Program-made: the position numbers and the translations under genes
DNA from: Malachius bipustulatus
Taxonomy: Eukaryota > Arthropoda > Insecta > Coleoptera > Melyridae
Direction of reading: 5' to 3'
Assembly (NCBI GenBank): GCA_910589415.1
Contig: OU342631.1
Coordinates: 55,518,598-55,582,597 of the forward strand
DNA length: 64,000 nt
Part shown: positions 32,601 to 42,619 of the stretch, piece after piece
Numbering within the stretch: the first letter of the stretch is position 1
How the letters are laid out: each line of letters opens with the position of its first letter
The notes under the pieces: generated by a model
Databases searched by the model: none
What the model was told of the DNA's origin: nothing
The model's input: the letters and a program-made list of their open reading frames with translations, nothing else

Positions 32601-34066
32601 ATATCAAGAAAATATCAACTTGAATGAGACAACAACTATCAGAGCATTAGAACAACATGATATATACAAGTACCTAGGGATGGAAGAACACGAGGGAATC
32701 GAGCAAAAGAAGATGAAAAAGAAACTTACAGCAGAATACTACCGGAGAATAAGAAGTATCCTAAAAACAGAATTGAATGCAAAAAACAAAGTAACAGCCA
32801 TAACAACACTAGCAATACCTGTAATACAATATAGTTTCGGTATTATCAAATGGACAATGGCTGAAATTAGGAAAATGGACCGGCAAACTCGTAAACTTCT
32901 AACTATGTATGGAGCACTGCATCCAAAATCAGACATTGATAGATTATATCTACCACGGAAATCAGGAGGAAGAGGTATGCAAAGCATCGAGATCAGCCAC
33001 AGCATTGCAACCACAGGACTCAACAAATACCTAGAACTAAAGAAGACAGACAAATACATGAGTATGGTACACAGACAAATAACCATGAACAATTCTCAAG
33101 ATGCAACAGATGATAAGACGGACTCAGACCACCCCAATGAACCTGAAACAAAAAGGGTTAAAAAGATCAAACAAAGTATGAAACAGGAGAAAAGAAGGGA
33201 ACTGAAGCAAAAATGGATGGACAAACCTCTACATGGACAAATTGCTAGAGAAGCTGAAAAAGAAACAATCAACTCAAATGCAACATGGGAATGGCTCAAC
33301 AAGTCAAACCTGAAAGCAGAAACTGAAGCATTAATCACTGCATGCCAAGAACAAGCTATAGCCACCAACTACATGAAGGCAAAGATCATGAAAACAACCA
33401 CCGACCAAAAATGCAGACTCTGCCGAAGCCACAACGAAACAATACATCATCTGATATCCGGATGCCCCATACTTGCCAAGAAAGCTTATTTGGAGCGTCA
33501 CAATACAATTGCCGCACGTCTACACTGGAACATCTGCAGGGAATATGGTATAAAAGTTAATGACAAGTGGTACAAACACACCCCAGACCCAGTTATTGAC
33601 ACTCCCAACATCACCATCATATGGGATACTCAAGTTGAAAGCGATCGAACCATATTAGCAAACAAGCCAGATATTATAATCAAGAACAAGAAACTAAGAA
33701 CTTGTATACTTGTAGATGTAGCAGTACCTTCAGATTATAATATCATACAGAAAGAAGCTGAGAAAAAACTAAAGTATAAAGATCTCCAGATTGAAATACA
33801 ACGATTATGGCAAATGAAAACAACGGTAGTGCCAGTCGTTATAGGAGCCACAGGACTTGTATCATATACAACATGTGAAGCCATCAAAAATCTCCCTGGA
33901 AAACATAACCTGATGATAATGCAGATGTCGGCTCTGTTGGGCACTGCTCATATATTACGTAAAGTACTATAACAAGAAAGAAAGGAAGAGATACCCTAGG
34001 TACAAGGTTTGCACCCGGTACCTCTTCGACAAAACCATAGCAGAAAGCTATGAGATACCCCAGAAA
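29663..34066 (+). mobile_element. R4/Dong-like non-LTR retrotransposon 1, OTU-bearing, nearly full length
   Basis: It sits exactly between TAA tracts. An 87-bp leader (CCGTGTGGAGTGG...) precedes the ORF and a 94-bp 3' UTR follows it. It has the same direction and ordering as element 2 (34082-38004). The 3' UTR ends in CCCAGAAA before the next TAA run. Confidence 0.85.
29750..33972 (+). CDS. OTU-Myb-RT-RLE polyprotein of element 1 (one stop, one frameshift)
   Basis: Domain order: OTU protease at about residues 65-210 (KGDGNCLFRS gives Asp/Cys, DVHLLLSG the His), a Myb-like region (KWTQKEYREIMW, about 265), basic helices (about 480-600), RT (FRPICCLNN, AWIDYRKAYDRI, GIYQGDSLSP, YVDDLKLI), a CCHC (CRLC...H...C) and a restriction-like endonuclease (PDIIIKN...CILVDVAVP). 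Lesions are a TAG at 31760-31762, in frame with what follows, and a shift near 32590-32620 caused by an AATATCAAG repeat. Intact length would be about 1400 residues, longer than the 1232 aa of element 2 mainly because of the OTU domain. It copies itself by target-primed reverse transcription. Confidence 0.85.
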
Positions 34067-34081
34067 TAATAATAATAATAA
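34067..34081 (+). repeat. (TAA)5 tract between the two RLE-type LINEs
   Basis: Fifteen bases of pure TAA between the 3' end of element 1 and the ACCCGTGGAGG start of element 2. Confidence 0.95.
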
Positions 34082-37000
34082 CCCGTGGAGGTTTGTCGGT
34101 ACCTCTATCGGGCGCGTCCTCCTGCGAATGGAGGAATGCTCACTGGCACCATTTCCAATGGTGCTGGAGGGTACCGAGGAAATAAAATACTCGGCGTGGA
34201 ACAAAAACCGACAAACCCATAGAAATGGAGAGAAGACTAAGGAATAGAGTTATAGGGCCGCTACCTGAGGATCGTCAGGGCACTTCTGGAGCCACCGCTG
34301 GAAGTGACAGCATGCGAACCGGTGGTGGCCGTGAGCTGATGGTAAGGCGGGCCACGGCCGGGCTTAAACCCGAAGACACGACAGCCGACATCCAAAACAG
34401 TAGGAATCCAACATCACCAACACCTACAACTGCCGAAAGTGTATCTCAGGGGGGCAACCCACTATTAACTGAGACCACTGAAGCAGGCAGAGAACGCAAG
34501 CGTATGAAGTGGACTACCGAAGTAAATAGATTCATCATGCGAGCGTACTATACTATAACCAAAATGGAAACTGACTGCGTGGCATATAGAGACCAATTAT
34601 ATAGAATGTTTGTCCAAAAATACCCAACAGTCAACGTCACGGCACAACGTATTTCTGACCAGCGACGGGTTATTATAAGAAACAACTTGATCCCAGCAAC
34701 AGCTCTGGAAGAAATAAAGACAGAAGTAAGGAGTGAGCTCCAACATAACACCGGCAACCATAATGGTGAACAGGGAAGCGAAAGCGAACAAGAGGAAGAT
34801 GAGCGTGTACCCCAACAAATGACACACACGCCACAACCTGAAGGAAATATACCAGGTAACGATGAGCTGCTAACCGAACATGAACAAGATAACAGACTCG
34901 TAACCAGCATCGCTGAAGGCTTTAGGGAAGCACTAACATTATATCGTGGAATGGACCCGACTAGAAGACCTATTGTGCCCAGGCAAAAGACGTCCTCAAA
35001 ATTAGCAAGAGTGATCCATATACTGAACACGATTACACTACCAACCTATTTATCACAGAGAAACAGCTTTGAGGACCTTCATACGGGCATATACTGCGCT
35101 GCTGTAACCGCAGCACAAACCAACGGGTCGAAGGTCTTTCGACGGAAAGCAAATCCAACGCACAGCACCCCTAAAATACCACCTTGGAGACAAAGAATAG
35201 AAAACAAAATAAAACGACTACGGCAAGATCTATCCCGTGTAGTCGAATATTCCAAAGCAAACAACAGCAACCGACTCAAAAAACATATAAACGCCATATT
35301 TGCACGATATCGCATGCATGCTTCGCGAGACCCGGAAAACAAACACCTGACAGAGCTGACAGATACCCTTAAACAAAGACTAGCAACACAATCATGTCGA
35401 CTGCGGCGATATCTCAAAAGCATGCAGAGAAAAAATCAGAACAAGCAGTTTCAAGAAAATGAGAGGAGATTCTACAGAACGACCAACGAAAAACACAATC
35501 GAAACAATGACCCGGGAAAACAAGAAGAAACACCGTCTGAACAGGAAACACAACATTTCTGGTCGACCATATGGGAACACGAATCTCATCACGACGAGAG
35601 AGCATCATGGATAACAACTGAAATAGAAAGTGCCAGAGAGTTGAGGGAAATGAGAAATAACGAGATCGACATCGACCTACTAAAATATACAATAAACAAC
35701 ACCCACAACTGGAAAGCTGCAGGAAGTGACTGCATTCACAACTATTGGTACAAAAAATTCACTTGTACGCACCCCCTCCTCCTTGAACACATAAACCAAT
35801 GGATACGAGAACCACATCTCCTCCCACCATTCTTAACGCAAGGCGTCACCTTCTTGATACCAAAAGGATCAACAACAAAAGATCCCTCAAAATATCGACC
35901 AATAACTTGTTTACAAACGCTCTACAAAATCGTTACAGCATGCATCGCAAAACTAATAAATGAACACCTAGACGAACACGATATATTGACTGAAGAACAA
36001 AAAGGTTGCAAAAAGGGTGCAAGAGGATGCAAGGAACAGATTATTGTTGATGCAGTTATACTAAAACAAGCACAGGTTAAACAACGTAACCTCTACATGA
36101 GCTTCTTTGACTATATGAAGGCGTTTGACACACTCCCGCATTCTTGGCTAAAGAAAGTTTTAGAAATATACAAAATCAACCCCATTATAAGACGGTTTCT
36201 AGAATGCACTATGCATAAATGGCAAACTGTTGTGTGCCTAAGAGCTGGACAAACTTACTTTGAAACTCAAGTAATAAGAATCCTACGTGGCATCTTTCAA
36301 GGAGACTCTCTTAGCGCGCTATGGTTCTGCTTGGCACTGAACCCATTGTCCAAGCTACTTAAGGTAACTGGATACGGATATGATTTGAAAAGTCGAACAC
36401 AAACACACACCATATCACATTTGCTATATATGGACGACTTAAAAATTTATGCAAGAACACATGGACAATTGAACCAACTCATGAAAATAGTGGAGCAATT
36501 CTCAAACGACATCGGAATGAAATTCGGGCTAGACAAATGCCGCACACTTAACATTAAACAAGGCAAAATACATTTAATAGACTATGACACAAATGACGGG
36601 CAAATAATCGAGCCCATGAACGAGTTTGATACATACAAATACCTAGGAATACAGGAATCGAAAAGAATCCACCATAAAATCGTAAGGGAAAAACTGATTG
36701 ATGAATTTAAGAAACGCCTAAGGTCTGTATTAAACACCAAACTAAATACAAAACACGTCATCAAGTCCATCAACACATATGTCATACCATCACTGACTTA
36801 CTCCTTTGGTATAATAAAATGGACACACACAGACCTAGACCAGCTCGAGAGGACAATCAGGACGGAAATGACTAGAAACTGCATGCGACATAAAAACACC
36901 AGTATAGAAAGGACTACCTTACCAACGGAGAAAGGAGGCATGGGAATAATAGACATACACAACTCACACAACGGCCAGATTGGGAGTCTACGTGAATATT

Positions 37001-38004
37001 TTCATGAACGAAGCAATAACTCCGACCTACACAAAGTGGTGTGTGAGGCTGATGTAAACTACACCCCACTGAATCTAAGTGACCGCCTCCCACAACAAAA
37101 TGAGATAATCAAAACTATTAATGAGAAACTTAATGACTGGAAAGGTAAGACCCTACACGGGAAACATAGGCACGACCTGGACAAACCCAATGTCGACACT
37201 GTAGCGTCGAACGCATGGTTAAAAAGGGGAGACCTATTCCCAGAAACTACAGGGTTCATGATGGCCATCCAAGATCAGGTCATCAACACAAGAAACTACA
37301 GAAAACACATCTTGAAAGACCCGACCGCAGTTGATGATCAGTGCAGGAAATGCCACCAGAAAAACGAAACCATTCAACATATAACAGGAGGATGCCCATC
37401 TCTGGCTCAAAATGACTACACCCACAGACACAACCAGGTCGTCAATATAGTGCATCAGGCGCTAGCTATGACAAACTCGATGTTAAAAGGGGCGGCGACA
37501 CCTTATTATAAATATCAACCACTTGCAGTGATGGAGAACACGGACTACAAACTCTACTATGACCGCACCATACTAACAGATAAAACGATACACAACAACA
37601 GACCTGATATAGTTCTACAGGATAAAACACGCCAACAAACCTACCTGATAGATGTTGCCATTCCGAACACGCATAATCTGGAAAATACAATACAGGAGAA
37701 AATCCGCAAATATACAGACCTGAAGAACGAAATCACTAGGATATGGAAGATGAAACATGTCTACGTTATACCCATAGTTATATCCACGACAGGTGTCGTT
37801 CCGAAGATACTCCTGGAAAACTTGATAAGAATCAATTTGAGTCCGTCCTTACATGTGCTGATCCAGAAAGCTGTAATGATTAACACTTGCCACGTGGTCA
37901 GAAAATTCCTCCAAGAAGAATAAACAGTCAAGTTGTTTTGATCAGATCCGCAACTTGATACAAAAACCAACTAATTTAGAAGTTGAGATGAAAAATAGTG
38001 AAAA
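34082..38004 (+). mobile_element. R4/Dong-like non-LTR retrotransposon 2, apparently intact
   Basis: It lies between the TAA tracts at 34067-34081 and 38005-38023. The leader is about 143 bp, with one ORF and a 3' UTR of about 80 bp. Its protein is clearly diverged from element 1, so the pair is two families or old lineages and not a recent tandem duplication. Confidence 0.9.
34225..37923 (+). CDS. R4/Dong-like retrotransposon protein, 1232 aa, uninterrupted
   Basis: The start ATG opens MERRLRNRVIG. There is no OTU domain; a low-complexity head leads to a Myb-like segment (RKRMKWTTEVNRFIMRAYY, about 90-108), an acidic spacer, and a basic region (about 340-400). The RT follows (YRPITCLQTLYKIV about 555, SFFDYMKAFDTLPHSW about 630, GIFQGDSLSALWFCL about 690, YMDDLKIY about 735), then thumb, CCHC (CRKCHQKNETIQH...C, about 1040) and restriction-like endonuclease (RPDIVLQD...LIDVAIP, about 1130-1150, then a KYTDLKNEI phrase). 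Catalytic Asp pairs are present and no stop interrupts. It should nick a TAA-repeat target and prime cDNA synthesis there. Possibly active. Confidence 0.9.
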   Translation: MERRLRNRVIGPLPEDRQGTSGATAGSDSMRTGGGRELMVRRATAGLKPEDTTADIQNSRNPTSPTPTTAESVSQGGNPLLTETTEAGRERKRMKWTTEVNRFIMRAYYTITKMETDCVAYRDQLYRMFVQKYPTVNVTAQRISDQRRVIIRNNLIPATALEEIKTEVRSELQHNTGNHNGEQGSESEQEEDERVPQQMTHTPQPEGNIPGNDELLTEHEQDNRLVTSIAEGFREALTLYRGMDPTRRPIVPRQKTSSKLARVIHILNTITLPTYLSQRNSFEDLHTGIYCAAVTAAQTNGSKVFRRKANPTHSTPKIPPWRQRIENKIKRLRQDLSRVVEYSKANNSNRLKKHINAIFARYRMHASRDPENKHLTELTDTLKQRLATQSCRLRRYLKSMQRKNQNKQFQENERRFYRTTNEKHNRNNDPGKQEETPSEQETQHFWSTIWEHESHHDERASWITTEIESARELREMRNNEIDIDLLKYTINNTHNWKAAGSDCIHNYWYKKFTCTHPLLLEHINQWIREPHLLPPFLTQGVTFLIPKGSTTKDPSKYRPITCLQTLYKIVTACIAKLINEHLDEHDILTEEQKGCKKGARGCKEQIIVDAVILKQAQVKQRNLYMSFFDYMKAFDTLPHSWLKKVLEIYKINPIIRRFLECTMHKWQTVVCLRAGQTYFETQVIRILRGIFQGDSLSALWFCLALNPLSKLLKVTGYGYDLKSRTQTHTISHLLYMDDLKIYARTHGQLNQLMKIVEQFSNDIGMKFGLDKCRTLNIKQGKIHLIDYDTNDGQIIEPMNEFDTYKYLGIQESKRIHHKIVREKLIDEFKKRLRSVLNTKLNTKHVIKSINTYVIPSLTYSFGIIKWTHTDLDQLERTIRTEMTRNCMRHKNTSIERTTLPTEKGGMGIIDIHNSHNGQIGSLREYFHERSNNSDLHKVVCEADVNYTPLNLSDRLPQQNEIIKTINEKLNDWKGKTLHGKHRHDLDKPNVDTVASNAWLKRGDLFPETTGFMMAIQDQVINTRNYRKHILKDPTAVDDQCRKCHQKNETIQHITGGCPSLAQNDYTHRHNQVVNIVHQALAMTNSMLKGAATPYYKYQPLAVMENTDYKLYYDRTILTDKTIHNNRPDIVLQDKTRQQTYLIDVAIPNTHNLENTIQEKIRKYTDLKNEITRIWKMKHVYVIPIVISTTGVVPKILLENLIRINLSPSLHVLIQKAVMINTCHVVRKFLQEE

Positions 38005-38023
38005 TAATAATAATAATAATAAT
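38005..38023 (+). repeat. (TAA)6 tract shared by element 2 and the 3' tail of the - strand LINE
   Basis: On the - strand this is the (ATT)n that ends the Jockey/CR1-like LINE after AATAAAGTC. On the + strand it follows element 2. The same tract thus serves both as a LINE tail and as a Dong-type target. Confidence 0.9.
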
Positions 38024-38279
38024 GACTTTATTGACTTTTAACAAAATTAAACATTTACATTCCATTATAATATTATATTCTTGTCAAATGGCGAGGTTCA
38101 ATTGAGGGAAGACATGACCCCCCCTCAACTGCTCTTCCACCTAACCCAGAAAGAGTAACATATCATTCCAACATATAGTATATCTACATCAATACTCCTA
38201 GCAGGTAGTTATCAGATACTTGCACCTAACACATTGGACACATCATTAGAACTTAACCCATGCATATGTAAGTTTTATA

Positions 38280-39020
38280 CAGTGCTTCCCAAAAGTAACG
38301 GATAAATTCGATAAAACGGAGAGGGCTGTTTTTTTGAAAAAATAAAAAAACAGGTCGATTTTGTTTTTGAGTTGTTCAACTTTTGACATAATATTTGGGT
38401 ATACAGGGTGATGCGCGAAAAAGTGGTGACGTCATCGGCATTTTTTTAAATGGCAACCCTTATTTTTTATTCCATTTTTTGATACTTAATTTAATTGCCA
38501 GTATGGTAATGTAATCAATTTGTAACCTCAAATAAGGAAATTTCTGAGAAACAGCTTGTGAGTCGAAATTGTGCACTTTTTACTGATGTGAAAATCGGAA
38601 CATTAACGATAAAAATAAAAAAATATCAAATAAAAATTACTGTTTCCATGGTAATTTTATAAGATCTGTCTATTAAATTAAGTCTATCAAATTGAATCTG
38701 TTAAATTAAATTAAATTAAATCTATTAAATCTGTCGAAATTAAGTTATTTTCTCCGAAATTTCCTTTATAAACGTTACAAAATGATTACATTACCGTATT
38801 GGCAATTGGATGAAGTATCAAAAAATTTAATAAAAAATAAGAGTTGCCATTTAAAAAAATGCCGATGACGTCACCACTTTTTCGTGCATCACCCTGTATA
38901 CCCAAATATTATGTCAAAAGTTGAACAACTCAAAAACAAAATCGACCTGTTTTTTTATTTTTTCAAAAAAACAGCCCTCTCCGTTTTATCGAATTTATCC
39001 GTTACTTTTGGGAAGCACTG
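38280..39020. mobile_element. Palindromic MITE in the LINE 3' UTR, with a second MITE at its centre
   Basis: The outer ends CAGTGCTTCCCAAAAG and inverse are flanked by TA (38278-38279, 39021-39022); the arms are about 122 bp each. The centre, 38404-38896, starts CAGGGTGATGC and ends GCATCACCCTG, again with TA borders, and is itself a fold-back with paired GTGGTGACGTCATCGGC blocks. Either a CAGGG-type MITE jumped into the tip of the outer hairpin, or the whole is one compound element. Confidence 0.85.
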
Positions 39021-39081
39021 TATAACTCTACACCAAGAACTCACAGCTGCCCCCTCCCTGCAACTAGAAGAGAAGAAACCT

Positions 39082-41871
39082 TCAAACCTCACTTAGGATC
39101 ATGTGACGAAGACCACTCCTGAACATTCTCTTACCAAGCCTCCTTATCCCATCCGGTAAAGAGTTAAAGGTATTGACAATATTGTATGAAAAAGACCGTC
39201 TATATATTTCCGTCGAACGCATAGGAGGCGTCAGCAATCCCCTGAATCTCAAATTCAGGTTGTGTACATCGGTTCGATACGAAATCTTTGAATACAAATA
39301 AGGTGGCATTTTCGTTCTTAATATATCCATAAATTGGCAAGCGGCATGAAGCCGCCGTCTGCCCCGCATACTCAGCCATTCACTCTCTACCAATTTATGG
39401 CTAATATGTTGATATTTCCTAACACCATAAATGTACCTCAAGCAGTCGTTCTGTAGCTTCTGAATCCTACGAGTGTCCTCACTTCTGAGACAAGGCCCGT
39501 AAACAGTATCACAGTAATTGAATATCGAAAGCACGAGTGAGTTGGTGAGTAACATCTTAGTTTTCTGGTCAAGGATATTCTTGTGTTGATATAATAGTTT
39601 TAGCTTGAAATAGGCACTTTGCAGGCATTTACTAACATGACAGGTGAATCTCAGGTCGCTATCTATATACAGTCCAAGATTCCTGATACATGCACTATGT
39701 GTTATAACCTCACCTTGCAGCAGAATCTCGCCCCCAAAATCCAATATGAACCTCTCACGAGTTGTTTTTCTACCAAACGTTATCATATACGACTTTTTTG
39801 CATTCAACTTGAGGCAATATTTACTTGAAAAATCACATATACTAGATAAATCAAAATTTATTGCTGCAACTGCCTGACTCGCTTCCTCAGGCAGAAATGA
39901 TAGATACAGCTGTGTATCATCTGCATATAGATGCCTGTCACAAGACAAAATTACCGAAGGCAGATCAGCAGTATATACACAAAACAATAGGGGAGCCAGT
40001 ATTGAGCCCTGAGGGACACCCCTGCTTAATTTCACATAACCAGAGCAACGGTCAGAGTACTGTACACACTGTAATCTATCCGTTAAGTAGTCTGATACCA
40101 GCTTCACCGCGCACTCAGTCAGGCCCACATAGTGACAGATAGCCAACAAAAGTCTGTGGTTTATCGTGTCAAATGCTTTTGAATAGTCGAGTGTTATTAG
40201 AACACTTATTTTACCCTTATCAACAGCATCGATAATATCATCCGTTACCTTCAACAAAGCCGTACAACAACTATGTTTTGGCCGAAAACCCGACTGATAC
40301 TGCGACATCACACCGTGGCAATCAAAAAACTCACGCAACTGACCCTCCATGACTTTCTCTAGTATTTTAGAAAGTGTAGGTAAAATACTGACAGGACGCA
40401 AGTCGTCCGGTTTCGTTGGGTTACTGCATTTCGGCAACGGTATTACTCGTGCTTTCTTCCACTCTTTGGGATACACAGAATTTACTAAACAAAAATTTAC
40501 TATATGAGCGATATATGGAAGAATGAATGGTATACATAGATAAATTACCTCAATGCCTATTCCATCTACACCAACAGACTTAGTTTTAATATGACGTATG
40601 ATCTCTAAGACATCTACTTCGGATACAGGCCTGAATGAGAAAGCAGCATAATTTCCACTTTTAGTACTATTATAGAATTTTATAACTGACTCGTCAGGAG
40701 CAAGATCTGGCACAGACCGAATGAAATGATCATTTATTGTAGCTGCATCCAAATTAGCTGGCCCACCACTACCTCTTACACCAAATCCAAGTCTTCGCAG
40801 TTCGGACCAGAAACGTGAGGTTCCTGAGCCCCCAACGAAGGCAGACTTATAGTACGCCTTCTTCTCCTTCCCAATAGTCATATTTACCATATTTCTCAAT
40901 GTTTTGTAAGCTTTCCAATTATCAGATGTCTTATTATGCCTATATTTTCTGAGGCATTTATCCCGATCCTTCATCATAGCGTGAATCGTATCAGTCAACC
41001 AAGGAGAGTAAGGCTTTGTAATACGCACGGTCTTAAGAGGAGCATGGAGGTCCAGCAATGTATTCAGATTTCCAGTTAAGAATGAAACCTTTTCATCTAT
41101 GTCTGCAATATCATATATATTCCTCCATGGAATCGATCTTAAGTCCGAATCAAATTGTTGAGTTGAGATACCACTGAGATTTCTATAGGTTCTATGCCTT
41201 ACTTCAGGTTTTTGTAAATCAAAGTTAAATATACAAGACAGAAGCTCATGATCGGCCACCCCATTTACCGGAGTAACGTGGAGTTCCGACACATCCTCAG
41301 CATGAGAGGTCAATAAATAGTCCAGAAGACTCTCCGAATCCTCGGTGATTCTGGTGGGTTGATCAACCAACTGTGTTAATCCAAGACCATCAAAAAGTTC
41401 AAGCACGTACTTAGTTCTGTAGTCATCTGTATCTAAGAGATCAACATTGTAATCGCCTACACATAAAATCCTTCCATTGTTCAAAAGCAGCTCAGTGAGC
41501 GTGTCCTCAAACGCAGAAAAGAACCGCCTGTAATCAACAACTTGACTCCGATACGCGACACAGAAGCAGATACCCCCACTCCGATCGCCAATCCTCAACC
41601 ATAGCTGTTCAATTTCTCTTGAGCTACTTATAACTTCATAGGAAAAGTGGGTTCTAATGTAAATTCCCACACCACCACCCCTTTCGGGTCTATCCCGTCT
41701 TATAATCTTGTAGCCGTCTATCCCCACCAATGTATCAGGAACATTGCTGTTCAGCCAAGTTTCCGTCACACCAAAAACGTCAAAGCTTTCATTCAATATT
41801 ATATCAGAAACTTCCTTAAAATGCCTTATAAGAGACCGTGCATTTAAATGACCACACTTCAGCCTATTCAT
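39082..41871 (-). CDS. LINE ORF2: apurinic-type endonuclease and reverse transcriptase, 929 aa
   Basis: The start at 41871 gives MNRLKCGHLNARSL, the beginning of the endonuclease. Landmarks: GVTETWLN (about 33-40), RGGGVGIYIR (about 65), CVGDYNVDLL (about 135), NGVADHELL (about 210), SPWLTDTI, then RT at about 460-720 with VIPLPKC, RPVSILPTLSKILEKV, FRPKHSC, TLDYSKAFDTINH, SRGVPQGSILAPLLF and YADDTQLYLSF. The C-terminal thumb region ends with LPDGIRRLGKR. There is no RNase H domain, in line with Jockey/CR1-group elements. All recognised catalytic residues are present and no stop interrupts. It acts in target-primed retrotransposition with ORF1 protein. Confidence 0.92.
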   Translation of the reverse strand: MNRLKCGHLNARSLIRHFKEVSDIILNESFDVFGVTETWLNSNVPDTLVGIDGYKIIRRDRPERGGGVGIYIRTHFSYEVISSSREIEQLWLRIGDRSGGICFCVAYRSQVVDYRRFFSAFEDTLTELLLNNGRILCVGDYNVDLLDTDDYRTKYVLELFDGLGLTQLVDQPTRITEDSESLLDYLLTSHAEDVSELHVTPVNGVADHELLSCIFNFDLQKPEVRHRTYRNLSGISTQQFDSDLRSIPWRNIYDIADIDEKVSFLTGNLNTLLDLHAPLKTVRITKPYSPWLTDTIHAMMKDRDKCLRKYRHNKTSDNWKAYKTLRNMVNMTIGKEKKAYYKSAFVGGSGTSRFWSELRRLGFGVRGSGGPANLDAATINDHFIRSVPDLAPDESVIKFYNSTKSGNYAAFSFRPVSEVDVLEIIRHIKTKSVGVDGIGIEVIYLCIPFILPYIAHIVNFCLVNSVYPKEWKKARVIPLPKCSNPTKPDDLRPVSILPTLSKILEKVMEGQLREFFDCHGVMSQYQSGFRPKHSCCTALLKVTDDIIDAVDKGKISVLITLDYSKAFDTINHRLLLAICHYVGLTECAVKLVSDYLTDRLQCVQYSDRCSGYVKLSRGVPQGSILAPLLFCVYTADLPSVILSCDRHLYADDTQLYLSFLPEEASQAVAAINFDLSSICDFSSKYCLKLNAKKSYMITFGRKTTRERFILDFGGEILLQGEVITHSACIRNLGLYIDSDLRFTCHVSKCLQSAYFKLKLLYQHKNILDQKTKMLLTNSLVLSIFNYCDTVYGPCLRSEDTRRIQKLQNDCLRYIYGVRKYQHISHKLVESEWLSMRGRRRLHAACQFMDILRTKMPPYLYSKISYRTDVHNLNLRFRGLLTPPMRSTEIYRRSFSYNIVNTFNSLPDGIRRLGKRMFRSGLRHMILSEV

Positions 41872-42619
41872 TACGAAGCTAACTAATAAACAGAAACAAA
41901 ATGTACAAAGCTCGTCCGAAACAGACGAAGAAGAGCAGCTGCGAGAGTCTATAAATTATTATCTTAATAAAAGTTTACCAAATTATTCCGTATTATAATG
42001 CAAGCACCAGTAACAATATATCACACTATGTATCCTACGATTATCTACTTACAAATAGTAAACAAACTAAAAATAAAATAAAAATTTATCTGTAGGTACT
42101 AATCTCAATCAGACTATGCCTATATGTAAATTACAATTAAGTTAGCAATAAAAACGCAGGCAAACAAAATAAAAGAATTCCGTAAAGTATGTCCCTGAAC
42201 GAAGAAGAGCAGCTACGAGAGTCTTTAAATTGTATATATCGGAATAAAAACTTACTAAATAATTATTATTCCGTATTACAAAATTATACAATGCAAGTAC
42301 CTACCAGCAGCAATATATCACGCTATATGTATCCTACGGTTATCTACTTACAAAAATAGTAAACAAAACTAAAAAAATAAAAAAAATATCTATACTAATC
42401 TCAATCAAACTATGCCTATATTTAAATTAAAATTAAATTAGCAATAAAGACGCAGAAAAACAAAATAAAGGAATTCCGTAAAGTATGCCCCTGAGTAGTT
42501 TGGCCAATAGAAAATATTACAAATCAAATAACCAATAATTAGTCTCTGCAGCCGCAGTCGTTCCCTTCAGCTTCAATCACAAAAAAAAAAACCTATAATC
42601 TCAGATGGTTAAGATTCCC
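41872..42619 (-). repeat. Inter-ORF spacer of the LINE, a tandem duplication of about 0.28 kb
   Basis: Segments of about 41925-42197 and 42198-42490 match throughout; GAAGAAGAGCAGCT, ATTCCGTATTA, TATCCTACG.TTATCTACTT and AAGAATTCCGTAAAGTATG-like phrases occur in both. No coding sequence. Such a spacer is long for this LINE group. Confidence 0.75.
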
